A stretch of DNA of 64,000 nt from positions 1 through 64,000 of the forward strand of contig NZ_BOPO01000076.1 in the NCBI RefSeq assembly GCF_017312725.1, given 5' to 3'. Of the stretch, positions 25,214 to 33,228 are shown piece after piece. The stretch is from Actinocatenispora comari. GTDB lineage: Bacteria; Actinomycetota; Actinomycetes; Mycobacteriales; Micromonosporaceae. Each line of letters starts with the position of its first letter. Position 1 is the stretch's first letter. The notes under the pieces are model-generated. The model was not told the DNA's origin. It saw nothing but the letters and a program-made list of their open reading frames with translations, and did no database searches. The translations under genes and the position numbers were made by a program.

Positions 25214-26544
25214 GCCATCCCCTTCTCGGGCACCGCGTCGGCGTCGACGGCCGGTTCGGTGCGCCAGCCGCGGCTCGCCTCGATCTGCTCCAGCGTCTGG
25301 CCCGCGGTCCGCGGACCGAAGATCACCCCGATCAGGCCGCTGACCGCCTGCAGGATGACGAGGATCAGCGCCAGGTACCGGAACCCGGCGTTCGCGGTGA
25401 TCAGCGGGACGAAGAAGCTCCAGATGCCGAGCCCGATGCGCACCACCGCGAAGGTGAAGCCCTGCGCGGTGGAGCGCAGCACGGTCGGGAACAGCTCGCC
25501 GGACCACAGCTGGAAGAAGTGCTGCTGCCCGAACCCGGAGCCGAACCCGATCAGCAGCACGTACGCCAGCGCCACCGGCAGGTTCAGCGGCAGCACCACG
25601 AACAGCCCCATGCCGACGAACTGCAGCACCACGCTGACGCCGAGCAGCACCCGGCGGTTCACCCGGTCGTTGAAGGGCATGTACACCAGCAGGGTGCCGA
25701 TCACCGTCAGGCCGAAGCTGAGGCACTGCAGGCCGACGCTCGCCGCCTGGCTCTGCGCGCCGAACGTGCTCAGCAGGTACGGGAAGTAGAAGCCGTTGGT
25801 GCCGGCGAACAGGTTCCAGACGCCGTACATGCCGATGCAGAACAGCAGCGCGGTCGTGCCGCGCCGGGTGAACAGCGCGGCGATCCGGGCCCCGCCGCCC
25901 GGCGAGTCCGCGGCGGACCGCTTCGTCGCCTGCTGCCAGCGCACCGACTCCGACACGCCGTGCCGCAGGATCCAGGTGACGACGGCGACCAGCAGCAGGT
26001 GGACGAACACCAGCCGCACCCCGAGCATGCCCAGCGACGACAGCGCGAGCGACAGCAGCAACGTGACCACTGGCCCGAGGTTCCACAGCACCTGGGCCAG
26101 GCCGCCCATTCGGCCGCGGGTCTTCGCCGGTGCCAATTCGGTGATCAGCGTCCACGACGCCGGCACGTCCGCGCCGACGGCGAGGCCGGCCAGGATGTAG
26201 CCGACGAACAGCATCCAGGTGTTGACCGCGCAGATGATCCACAGGATGCCGAACGCGTACAGCAGCAGGTCCCAGGTGTAGATCTTCTTGCGCCCGAACC
26301 GGTCGCAGATCCAGCCACCGATCAGCGCGCCGATTCCGGCGGAGATCGCGTTGGAGCTGAACGCACCGAGCAGCCCCACGGTGCTGTTGGTCAGCCCGAA
26401 CTTGTGCGTCCACAGGCTCAGCCCGACCGAGCCGGCCACGATCGACCCGGCGTCGATGTAGCTGGCCATGCCGGCCACCGCCGTCCACTTCCAGTACCGC
26501 CGGCGCTCGGTGCCGTCGGGCACCGCGTTCGCTGCCACGCTCAT
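25210..26544 (-). CDS. MFS sugar permease (probable rhamnose/rhamnoside importer)
   Basis: This 444-residue, twelve-helix transporter has sugar-porter hallmarks: GGWICDRFGRKK between helices 2 and 3, SESVRW after helix 6, and GELFPTVLRSTAQGF in the second half. Its place between a GH106-like and a secreted GH78 enzyme, and opposite an L-rhamnose oxidation operon, argues for uptake of rhamnose or a rhamnoside; this is inference. The ATG at 26544 has GAGGGAGGAC upstream, which is also the coding end of a 20-codon mini-ORF whose stop overlaps this start. Confidence 0.88.
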   Translation of the reverse strand: MSVAANAVPDGTERRRYWKWTAVAGMASYIDAGSIVAGSVGLSLWTHKFGLTNSTVGLLGAFSSNAISAGIGALIGGWICDRFGRKKIYTWDLLLYAFGILWIICAVNTWMLFVGYILAGLAVGADVPASWTLITELAPAKTRGRMGGLAQVLWNLGPVVTLLLSLALSSLGMLGVRLVFVHLLLVAVVTWILRHGVSESVRWQQATKRSAADSPGGGARIAALFTRRGTTALLFCIGMYGVWNLFAGTNGFYFPYLLSTFGAQSQAASVGLQCLSFGLTVIGTLLVYMPFNDRVNRRVLLGVSVVLQFVGMGLFVVLPLNLPVALAYVLLIGFGSGFGQQHFFQLWSGELFPTVLRSTAQGFTFAVVRIGLGIWSFFVPLITANAGFRYLALILVILQAVSGLIGVIFGPRTAGQTLEQIEASRGWRTEPAVDADAVPEKGMA

Positions 26545-26603
26545 CGGTCGTCCTCCCTCGACGCGACACCGAGGACTCGATGCCCCTGACTCGCTTGCCT
26601 CAT
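26541..26603 (-). CDS. 20-codon linker mini-ORF between GH106 gene and permease
   Basis: ATG at 26603 shares its A with the TGA of the GH106 gene, and the mini-ORF's own TGA overlaps the permease ATG, so the three cistrons are continuous in translation. The peptide MRQASQGHRVLGVASREDDR resembles the LuxR-leader peptides in its ASxGHR core and in ending with the translated SD (AGG GAG GAC GAC CGA). Confidence 0.5.
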   Translation of the reverse strand: MRQASQGHRVLGVASREDDR

Positions 26604-29600
26604 CACCGCTCCCGTCGCAGGGTCGGTCCGGATTCCTCGGATGGTGGTACGGGTGTGGTTCCCGGCCGTGCCGCGGCGCCCAGCAGCCGAACCGGGCCGA
26701 ACAGTCCGGAACGGCGCTGACCGGCGAACACTCCCGCGGTCGGCGTGGTGTCACCCAGGTACGGCGCGAGGGTGTTGCGCACGACGATCTCCAGCCGGTT
26801 CGCGCCGGCGCGCAGCCACCGGTCGACGCGCAGCCGGTACGGGGAGAGCAGCAGCTCGCCGACCGCCGCGCCGTTCAGCCGCACCTCGGCGGTGCCGCGC
26901 ACCTCGCCGAGATCCAGCCAGGTGGGCCGATCCGCGTCGGTCCAGCGGAACGTGTGCGCGTAGCGCACCGCGCCGGAGTACGAGCCCAGGCCGGCGTCGG
27001 CCCAGTCACCGAGCTCGATCTCGCCGCTGCCGAGCCGGTACCCGATCGGCCCGGTCAACGCCGCACCGCCGGATCCGTCCACGGTGGACACGGCGAGCAG
27101 GGCGTGACGGACGTTCGGCGTCAGGTCGACCGCGCCGGCGCGCACCGGCGCCTCGACGCCGTCCAGCCACACCCGCGCGCTGCCGCGCACCGGTACCGTC
27201 ATCCGCTCCGCCCCCGGCGGCAGCACCCACCGGAACCACTGCGTCCGCGCCGTCCCCGGGTCGGCGCTGACCGGTCCGGCCGACACGGGGTCGTACGGGA
27301 TCACCGGGAGCACGGCACCGCGGGGCCGGTCGTCGAGCCAGCCGGCGTCGGGCAGCGGATGCGGCCGCGGCCACAGGCACGCGGTGCGCGGATCCAGCCA
27401 CTGTTCCCGGCGCACCCGCGGCGCGCCGATCGTCCAGCCCGGGGCGGACACGACGTCCACCCGGCCGGCGTCGGTCTCGATCACCCCGTCCACCCACAGC
27501 GCGGCGCCGGCCGGGTCGGTGAACTCGACCACGAGCTCGTTCTCGCCGGCCACCAGCCGATCGGTGACGTCGAACGGACGTACCCGCACGGCCCGGTTCT
27601 GCGCGTACGGGTCGAAGCCGCCGTGCCGGCCGATCCGGTCGCCGTTGAGCCGGATCACCGCCGCCCCCTCGGTACCGATCTGCAGCATCGCGCGGCGGGG
27701 GCGGCCGGGCAGCGTGAACCGGTGCCCGACCCGGGCGGGTGTTCCCGTCGGTACCAGCCACTCCGGCCGGCGTACCTCGTCCGGGTCGCGGGTCAGCGCC
27801 CACCACAGCCGCACCGCACCGGCCACGTCGGACCGTACGGCGACGGTCAGCTCGTGGTGGCCGGCGCGCACCGCGATCGGCTGCACGGTCAGGTAGCCGT
27901 CGCCGGCCGCCGGCAGCACGGCGCCGTCGAGGGTGATGCGCCGCTCCCCCGGCGCGCCGACCGCGAGCCATCGCCCGGCCGCGTCGTCGCCGCCGCCGAG
28001 CCGGAAGCCGGTGCGCAGGGCGACCCACTGCCCGACCCGGACCGCGTCGAGGTGCACGAACTCCTCCGGCACGTAGCCCTTCGGGCCGAGCGTGGCGTGG
28101 TGTCGCGGATCGTTCGGGATGCCGCGGGACAGCGAGTACACCGCGGGCCGCCACCGCGCGGCGGCGAGCTCCGCGGCCGTGTCGCACGGGCCGGCCACCG
28201 AGCCGTACCGGCCGAACGTGGCGACGACCTCGGTCCAGCCGTCGGGGGACAGCTCGTCCGGGGCGACCCGCGGATCGGCCTCCCGGTGCGCCAGCCGCCA
28301 GGTCTGTACGGGCGGATCGGCGCGGCCGGGTCCGACGTCGCCCCACCGGTTGTCCAGCGTCGGTTCGACCGTGCCGGCCCAGCGGTGCGGCAGCGTGGCG
28401 AGCACCGGCCCCGGGCGCGGTCCGGGGGGCGGGGCGGGCGTGCCGGCGCCGAACACCACCACGGCGGCGGGCCCGGACGCGAACGGCACCCGTACCGTGG
28501 CGCGGTCGCCGGTGACCGCCCGGTCGAGCGCGCAGCGGGTGCCGGCCACCGGGTCCCACAGCTGCGCCGGACCCCACCCGGCCGGTACCGAGAGGGTCGC
28601 GACGCGCTCGCCGTCGCCCGGCCGGAACGTGTACCCGTGCTCGCGCATGGCGCGGGTGTAGCGGTCGAAGTCGAAGAAGCTGTGCACGTCGAAGAACACC
28701 CAGTCACCGTGCATCGGTTGGGCGGTACCGGTCCGGTCGTCGTGCGCGATCAGCAACACCAGCCGGGCCTCACCCGAGCGCCGCACCACCGTCGGCACGT
28801 CGCACCGCACCGCCGCCTCCGCCGCCAGCCGACCCGCCAGCTCCGGCCCGCACCCGCCGGCCCCGGCCCGATGCCCGGCCCCGCCGGCGTCCGGCGCCGG
28901 CCGGGCGGCCGGCTCGGCGGGGCGCTCGGCCGGCACGGTCGGTGTCTCGATCGCGCGGCCGGCAATGGCCGCGGAGAACCTCGCCCAGCCCGGTCCGTTC
29001 GCGGGCAGTGCACCGCGCGGGGTGGTGCCGACGCAGACGACCCGGCCGCCGGCGGCCGCGAGGTCGGCCAGCCGGCCGGCGGTGTCGTCGGTCAGCCACG
29101 CGCATCCGGGCAGCAGCACCGTGCGGTACGTCTCGTCGGCGAGCCGCAGCCGGCCGCCGGCGACGGTGCCGTCGGCGACGGCCGCGTCGTCGACCACCTC
29201 GTGGTCCAGCCCGGCCGCGGCCAGCGACCCCGGTACCTCGCGTAGCCAGGACGCGGAGCCGTTGAGCGCCAGGTACGACTCGTGGGCCGCGCGCGCCGCC
29301 GGCAACGCCCGGCCGTCGACGGTCAGCGCCGCCTGCACGGTGGCGGTCGGGTGCAGCACGGCGACGTCGCACTCGTGCGTACCGAGCGACAGCAGCTCGC
29401 ACAGCCGGGACACCAGCCGGGCGAACGCCGGGTACTGCGGCCAGTACGGCTGGCGCCAGCAGGTGGACGGCGGCGCCCACTCCCACCAGCCGGCCCGGGT
29501 GGCGTAGTAGACCGCGTGCGGGTCGTAGAGCGTGACGCCGGCCCGCAGCCACGGCAGCAGCCAGTCGAATGTCTCCTCCAGCGTGCCGCCCCAGCCGCTG

Positions 29601-30709
29601 GAGTGGAAACCCTCCAGCCAGGTCCGGCTGCCGCCGTGCAGGTGCGACAGTCCACTGTGGAGTTTCGGGTCGCCCCAGTGGTCGCTGCCCGGCGCGCCGT
29701 ACCGGGCGCCGACCCGCGGATAGTCCGCGTACAGCTCGGTCGACCCGATCGGTTCGCCGGCCCGCGCCGGATGCTGCTGGTCGTAGCCGCAGAGCAGGCC
29801 GTGTCGCCGGTGCCAGTGCTGCAGCGGGACGAAGAACGCCTCGTCGGCGAGCTGCGCCCGGGTGCGCTGGTAGTCGTACCGGATCCGGGCGTGCCCGTCG
29901 CCCTCCCCGCCGAACAGCGCGGCGAGCCGGACCCCGGTCAGCGGGTAGCCGCGGCGCTCGGCGAACTCGGCGGCGAAGCTGCGCGACCAGGTCGGCATCG
30001 CCGGCAGCTCGTCCTGGAACGACCCGACGATCACGTCACCGAAGTACTCGCCGGCGTTGCGCTCGAACTCGCCGTGCACCTGGTCCAGCAGTGCCGCGCA
30101 CGCCGCCGGGTCGCAGTAGTCGAAGCCGCGCCGCACCGCGTGGTACAGCGTGAGCGTGGCCGCGGTGGTCCCCGCGTCGGCGCCGGCACCCGAGGCGTCC
30201 ACCGCGACCTCGGTCACCGCCCCGGCGCCCCCGACCGCATCGTCCACAGTGGACAGTGCTGCGGCCACCGGCACCGCGCCCGGCGGGGCGGTGGCCCGCA
30301 GCGCACCGGTACCCGTCACGCTGGTCCGGCGCAGGTCCCAGCCGGCGAAGGAGGGCTCGGCGCTGACCAGGTCCGCCTGCAGGTTGGCACCGGAGAACCC
30401 GAGCTGGTCGTAGAACCAGAGCCGGAAGCCGATCCGGCGCGCCTCGGCGCAGACCGCGGTGAGGATCCGCCACCAGGCCGGCGAGGCGAACGGCGGGTCG
30501 TCGGCGAGGCAACCGTGCAGCGGGCCGGCCGGCGCGAGGTTCAGCACGACCGCGGCGCGCACTCCCCCGTCGTACAGGCGATGCAGCTGCCAGCGCAGCC
30601 GGTCGGGGTCGAGGCGGTCACCCGACCACCACCAGATCGGCACCGGGCCGTAGGTCAGGTCGGGGTCGGACTGCGCGCGTTCCCAGCGCTCCGCGGCGGA
30701 GTGCGTCAT
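26603..30709 (-). CDS. GH106-like alpha-L-rhamnosidase family glycosidase
   Basis: This very large (1368-residue) protein lacks a signal peptide. The N-terminal TIM-barrel region (VPIWWWSGDRLD, GFRLWFYDQLGFSGAN, GSFQDELP, EGFHSSGWGGTLEETFDW) is that of GH106 rhamnosidases and relatives. An Ala/Pro-rich linker near 630-660 and several beta-sandwich domains follow, including two jelly-roll parts with LRLNGxxxG-like turns (IRLNGDRIGRHGG, VRLNGAAVGELL). I do not assign catalytic residues. The SD is GAGGT. It is first gene of the operon with the permease and GH78 enzyme. Its promoter (-35 TTGAAC 30795-30800, -10 TACGTT 30771-30776 on the minus strand) overlaps an inverted repeat shared with the IclR gene. 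Confidence 0.85.
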   Translation of the reverse strand: MTHSAAERWERAQSDPDLTYGPVPIWWWSGDRLDPDRLRWQLHRLYDGGVRAAVVLNLAPAGPLHGCLADDPPFASPAWWRILTAVCAEARRIGFRLWFYDQLGFSGANLQADLVSAEPSFAGWDLRRTSVTGTGALRATAPPGAVPVAAALSTVDDAVGGAGAVTEVAVDASGAGADAGTTAATLTLYHAVRRGFDYCDPAACAALLDQVHGEFERNAGEYFGDVIVGSFQDELPAMPTWSRSFAAEFAERRGYPLTGVRLAALFGGEGDGHARIRYDYQRTRAQLADEAFFVPLQHWHRRHGLLCGYDQQHPARAGEPIGSTELYADYPRVGARYGAPGSDHWGDPKLHSGLSHLHGGSRTWLEGFHSSGWGGTLEETFDWLLPWLRAGVTLYDPHAVYYATRAGWWEWAPPSTCWRQPYWPQYPAFARLVSRLCELLSLGTHECDVAVLHPTATVQAALTVDGRALPAARAAHESYLALNGSASWLREVPGSLAAAGLDHEVVDDAAVADGTVAGGRLRLADETYRTVLLPGCAWLTDDTAGRLADLAAAGGRVVCVGTTPRGALPANGPGWARFSAAIAGRAIETPTVPAERPAEPAARPAPDAGGAGHRAGAGGCGPELAGRLAAEAAVRCDVPTVVRRSGEARLVLLIAHDDRTGTAQPMHGDWVFFDVHSFFDFDRYTRAMREHGYTFRPGDGERVATLSVPAGWGPAQLWDPVAGTRCALDRAVTGDRATVRVPFASGPAAVVVFGAGTPAPPPGPRPGPVLATLPHRWAGTVEPTLDNRWGDVGPGRADPPVQTWRLAHREADPRVAPDELSPDGWTEVVATFGRYGSVAGPCDTAAELAAARWRPAVYSLSRGIPNDPRHHATLGPKGYVPEEFVHLDAVRVGQWVALRTGFRLGGGDDAAGRWLAVGAPGERRITLDGAVLPAAGDGYLTVQPIAVRAGHHELTVAVRSDVAGAVRLWWALTRDPDEVRRPEWLVPTGTPARVGHRFTLPGRPRRAMLQIGTEGAAVIRLNGDRIGRHGGFDPYAQNRAVRVRPFDVTDRLVAGENELVVEFTDPAGAALWVDGVIETDAGRVDVVSAPGWTIGAPRVRREQWLDPRTACLWPRPHPLPDAGWLDDRPRGAVLPVIPYDPVSAGPVSADPGTARTQWFRWVLPPGAERMTVPVRGSARVWLDGVEAPVRAGAVDLTPNVRHALLAVSTVDGSGGAALTGPIGYRLGSGEIELGDWADAGLGSYSGAVRYAHTFRWTDADRPTWLDLGEVRGTAEVRLNGAAVGELLLSPYRLRVDRWLRAGANRLEIVVRNTLAPYLGDTTPTAGVFAGQRRSGLFGPVRLLGAAARPGTTPVPPSEESGPTLRRER

Positions 30710-30758
30710 GCCGGTACCTCGCAGGTTTACCCGGATGGCGGTGAGATGTCACGGTTCT

Positions 30759-30773
30759 GTTTCGCCAGGAAAC
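30759..30773. promoter_or_regulatory. putative IclR operator in the divergent rhamnose promoter
   Basis: GTTTC-GCCAG-GAAAC is an inverted repeat. On the minus strand it overlaps the -10 TACGTT of the GH106 operon; on the plus strand it lies between a weak -35 and the -10 TAGCGT (30778-30783) of the IclR operon. One bound protein could therefore control both operons. Confidence 0.55.
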
Positions 30774-30814
30774 GTAGTAGCGTCGCCGCCAACAGTTCAA
30801 GAGACGGAAAGAAA

Positions 30815-30830
30815 GTTCATGTAGATGAAC
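30815..30830. promoter_or_regulatory. palindrome and AUG-UAG minimal ORF at the IclR start
   Basis: GTTCAT-GTAG-ATGAAC is a perfect dyad whose right arm contains the IclR start codon. The same bases read ATG TAG ATG: a start-stop minimal ORF (30819-30824) immediately before the real ATG (30825). GGAAAG at 30807 is better spaced for the first ATG than for the second, so initiation at the minimal ORF could dampen translation. Confidence 0.5.
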
Positions 30831-31619
30831 TCACTGCCGGATCCGGTCAAGTCCGCGCGGCGCGCGCTGGCCATCCTGGAGGTGCTGACCGAGCACGAGC
30901 AGCCGATGGGCTTCACCGAACTCGCCGACCGGCTCGGCTATCCGAAGTCGAGCCTGCACGGGCTGCTGCGCACCCTGGTCGACTCCGGCTGGGCCGGCTT
31001 CGACGAGCAGACCCGGCGGTACGCGCTGGGCATCCGCACGCTGTCCGCCGGCAACGCGTACGGCCGGTCGCTGGCGCTCGGCGACCGCGCCCTGCCGTAC
31101 ATGCGCAAGATCCGGGACGAGCTCAACGAGACCGTCCAGCTCGCGGTGCTCGACGGCGTGCACAACGTGTACGTCGCGAAGGTGGACGGGCGGCAGGCGC
31201 TCGCCCTCGCCTCCGCGGTCGGTCGCCGGCTGCCGGCACACACCACCGCGCTGGGCAAGGTGTTGCTGGCCGGGCTGCCCGACGCGGAGCTGGCCCGCCG
31301 GTACGCCGGCGTGTCGATGACGGCGTTCACCGAGCACACCATCACCTCGCTGCCGGCCCTGACCGAGCAGCTGCGCCAGGTCCGGCGGCGTGGACACGGC
31401 ACCGACACCGAGGAGTACACGGTCGGGGTCCGCTGCCTCGCCGTCCCGGTCCGGGACACCACCGGCCACGTCGTCGCCGGGATGAGCGTCTCGGTGCCGA
31501 CCATCCGGTTCCGCCGGGAACTGCGCACCCGCGCCCTGGAGCTGTTGCGCGAGGCCGGATCCGCGCTGTCCGCCGAGCTCGGCTTCGTCGCCGACCAACC
31601 GAGGAGGACGACCCCGTGA
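30825..31619 (+). CDS. IclR-family regulator of rhamnose catabolism
   Basis: This 264-residue protein has an N-terminal winged helix (SARRALAILEVLTEHEQPMG, ELADRLGYPKSSLHGLLRTL) and a C-terminal IclR effector domain (RRLPAHTTALGKVLLAGLP, EYTVGVRCLAVPV). It leads a tight operon with the oxidative L-rhamnose genes and is divergent from the rhamnosidase operon, as IclR-type regulators of sugar acids often are. The likely effector is rhamnonate or a later intermediate (inference). It overlaps the next gene by GTGA. Confidence 0.9.
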   Translation: MNSLPDPVKSARRALAILEVLTEHEQPMGFTELADRLGYPKSSLHGLLRTLVDSGWAGFDEQTRRYALGIRTLSAGNAYGRSLALGDRALPYMRKIRDELNETVQLAVLDGVHNVYVAKVDGRQALALASAVGRRLPAHTTALGKVLLAGLPDAELARRYAGVSMTAFTEHTITSLPALTEQLRQVRRRGHGTDTEEYTVGVRCLAVPVRDTTGHVVAGMSVSVPTIRFRRELRTRALELLREAGSALSAELGFVADQPRRTTP

Positions 31620-32389
31620 GCCAGTACCAGGTGGATCTGCTCTCGATGGGCCGCGGCGACGTGCCCGGCCCCGAGGCGTACTGGATGAGCCGGTGGGACG
31701 AGTGGATCCCGCTGCGGTTCCAGACCGCGCTGATCCGCGGCGACGGCGTCACCGCGCTGGTCAACACCGGTCCCGCCGCCGACCTGGGCCCGATGAACGA
31801 GAAGTGGACCCAGGTGCTCGGCCCCCGCGCGGTGCTGCGCCGCGAGCCGGGCGAGTACGTCGTCGACGCGCTCGCCGCGCACGGCGTCACCCCGGCCGAG
31901 GTCACCCACGTGCTGCTCACCCCGCTGCAGCTGTACACGGTGAGCAACGTGCCGCTGTTCACCGGGGCGCAGCTGTGCCTCACCGAGCGGGGCTGGCGGC
32001 ACTTCCACACCACCCACGCGCACCCGCACGACGACCGGGCCACGTCGATCCCGGACGAGATCCTGGTGCACCTGGTCACCGAGGCCTGGCCGCGGGTACG
32101 GCTGCTCGCCGACGAGGACGAGCTCGCGCCGGGGCTGCGCACCTGGTTCAGCGGCGGGCACCACCGCGCGTCGATGGTCGTCGAGGCGGACACCGCCACC
32201 GGCACCGCCGCCATCTCCGACACGTACTTCCTGCTCGACAACGTGCTGTCCGACCATCCGATCGGGATCAGCGAGAACATCTACGAGTGCCTGGCGACCT
32301 ACGACCGGGTGCGCCGGAGCGCGACGCACATCCTGCCGCTGTACGACCCGGCGAACTTCGACCGCTACCCGGGCGGGCGGATCGCGTGA
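31616..32389 (+). CDS. metallo-beta-lactamase-fold protein lacking the metal motif
   Basis: This 257-residue protein has the sequence order of N-acyl-homoserine-lactonase-like MBL proteins: FQTALIRGDGVTALVNTG, EVTHVLLT, then FSGGHHRASMVV and AISDTYFLLDN. The metal motif HxHxDH is replaced: where THLHxDHVGN is expected, residues 102-111 read TPLQLYTVSN. His182/183 and Asp202 remain. A canonical two-metal centre is therefore unlikely. Its place before rhamnose dehydrogenase, where the pathway needs a lactonase, suggests a role in rhamnonolactone handling or regulation. The GTG start overlaps the IclR stop and has GAGGAGGAC. Confidence 0.8.
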   Translation: MSQYQVDLLSMGRGDVPGPEAYWMSRWDEWIPLRFQTALIRGDGVTALVNTGPAADLGPMNEKWTQVLGPRAVLRREPGEYVVDALAAHGVTPAEVTHVLLTPLQLYTVSNVPLFTGAQLCLTERGWRHFHTTHAHPHDDRATSIPDEILVHLVTEAWPRVRLLADEDELAPGLRTWFSGGHHRASMVVEADTATGTAAISDTYFLLDNVLSDHPIGISENIYECLATYDRVRRSATHILPLYDPANFDRYPGGRIA

Positions 32390-32415
32390 GCACGCACGAG
32401 GAGGGACGGTCGTGA
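32386..32415 (+). CDS. 9-codon linker mini-ORF (VSTHEEGRS)
   Basis: GTG at 32386 overlaps the TGA of the MBL-fold gene (GTGA), and the mini-ORF's TGA overlaps the GTG of the dehydrogenase gene. Its codons GAG GAG GGA CGG are the dehydrogenase's Shine-Dalgarno. The layout is the same as in the LuxR and permease linkers. It could simply be a 22-nt spacer read by coupling. Confidence 0.4.
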   Translation: MSTHEEGRS

Positions 32416-33182
32416 CGCAGACCGACGAACGACAGCGAGTCCTGGTGACCGGCGCGGCCCGCGGCATCGGCCGGGCCACCGCGGTACGGTTCGGCCGCGA
32501 CGGCGCGCGGGTGGCGGTCAACTACCCGCCCGGCGAGCGCGAGCACGCGCAGCGCACCGCGGACCTGGTCACCGCGGCCGGCGGCGAGCCGTACCTGGTG
32601 GCCGCCGACGTCGCCGACCCGGCCCAGGTGACCGCGATGGCCGAGGCGGTGCACGCCGAGTTCGGGCCGCTGGACGTGCTGGTCAACAACGCCGGGATCT
32701 GCCCGTTCGCCGACTTCTTCGACATCGACGTCGAGCTGTGGGACCGCACCCACCAGGTGAACCTGCGCGGCGTGTTCCTGGTGACCCAGGCGTTCACCCG
32801 GCAGATGGTCGAGGCCGGCCGCGGCGGCCGGGTGGTGTCGGTGTCGTCGATCTCGGCCTGGGTGGGCGGCTCCCAGCAGGTGCACTACTGCGCCACCAAG
32901 GCCGGCATCAGCTCGCTGATGAAGTCGCTCGCCATCGTGCTGGCGCCGCACGGCATCACCTGCAACGCGGTACTGCCGGGCACCATCGAGACCGACATCA
33001 ACGCCGACGACCTGGCGCGGCCGGGCAAGCGGGAGATGTTCGCCCAGCGCATCCCGGCCGGCCGGACCGGCGTGCCCGCCGACGTCGCCGGCGCGATCTG
33101 GCTGTTGACCCGGCCGGAGGCCGGCTACGTCAACGGCGCCGAGCTGCTCGTCGACGGCGGCATGTTCGTCAACCTGCAATAG
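32412..33182 (+). CDS. L-rhamnose 1-dehydrogenase (SDR family)
   Basis: This 256-residue short-chain dehydrogenase has a TGAARGIG cofactor loop (residues 13-20), NNAG (92-95) and the catalytic Ser146, Tyr159 and Lys163. Segments ICPFADF, SSISAWVGGSQQVHY, CNAVLPGTI-TDIN and the ending VDGGMFVNLQ closely match characterised L-rhamnose 1-dehydrogenases of the non-phosphorylative pathway, which form L-rhamnono-lactone with NAD(P)+. The adjacent rhamnonate dehydratase gene supports this. An alternative is a 3-deoxy-sugar-acid dehydrogenase. Confidence 0.82.
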   Translation: MTQTDERQRVLVTGAARGIGRATAVRFGRDGARVAVNYPPGEREHAQRTADLVTAAGGEPYLVAADVADPAQVTAMAEAVHAEFGPLDVLVNNAGICPFADFFDIDVELWDRTHQVNLRGVFLVTQAFTRQMVEAGRGGRVVSVSSISAWVGGSQQVHYCATKAGISSLMKSLAIVLAPHGITCNAVLPGTIETDINADDLARPGKREMFAQRIPAGRTGVPADVAGAIWLLTRPEAGYVNGAELLVDGGMFVNLQ

Positions 33183-33228
33183 CACAGCGGCCCGAACCGT
33201 CGGGCCGGTACGACACGGGAGGCCGGGT

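Noticed and set aside
21785-26569. A single 1594-codon open frame on the minus strand
   Set aside because: Only the part from 25213 down encodes the GH78 enzyme with a signal peptide. The upstream part is an out-of-frame reading of the MFS permease gene, which has strong membrane-protein features in its own frame.
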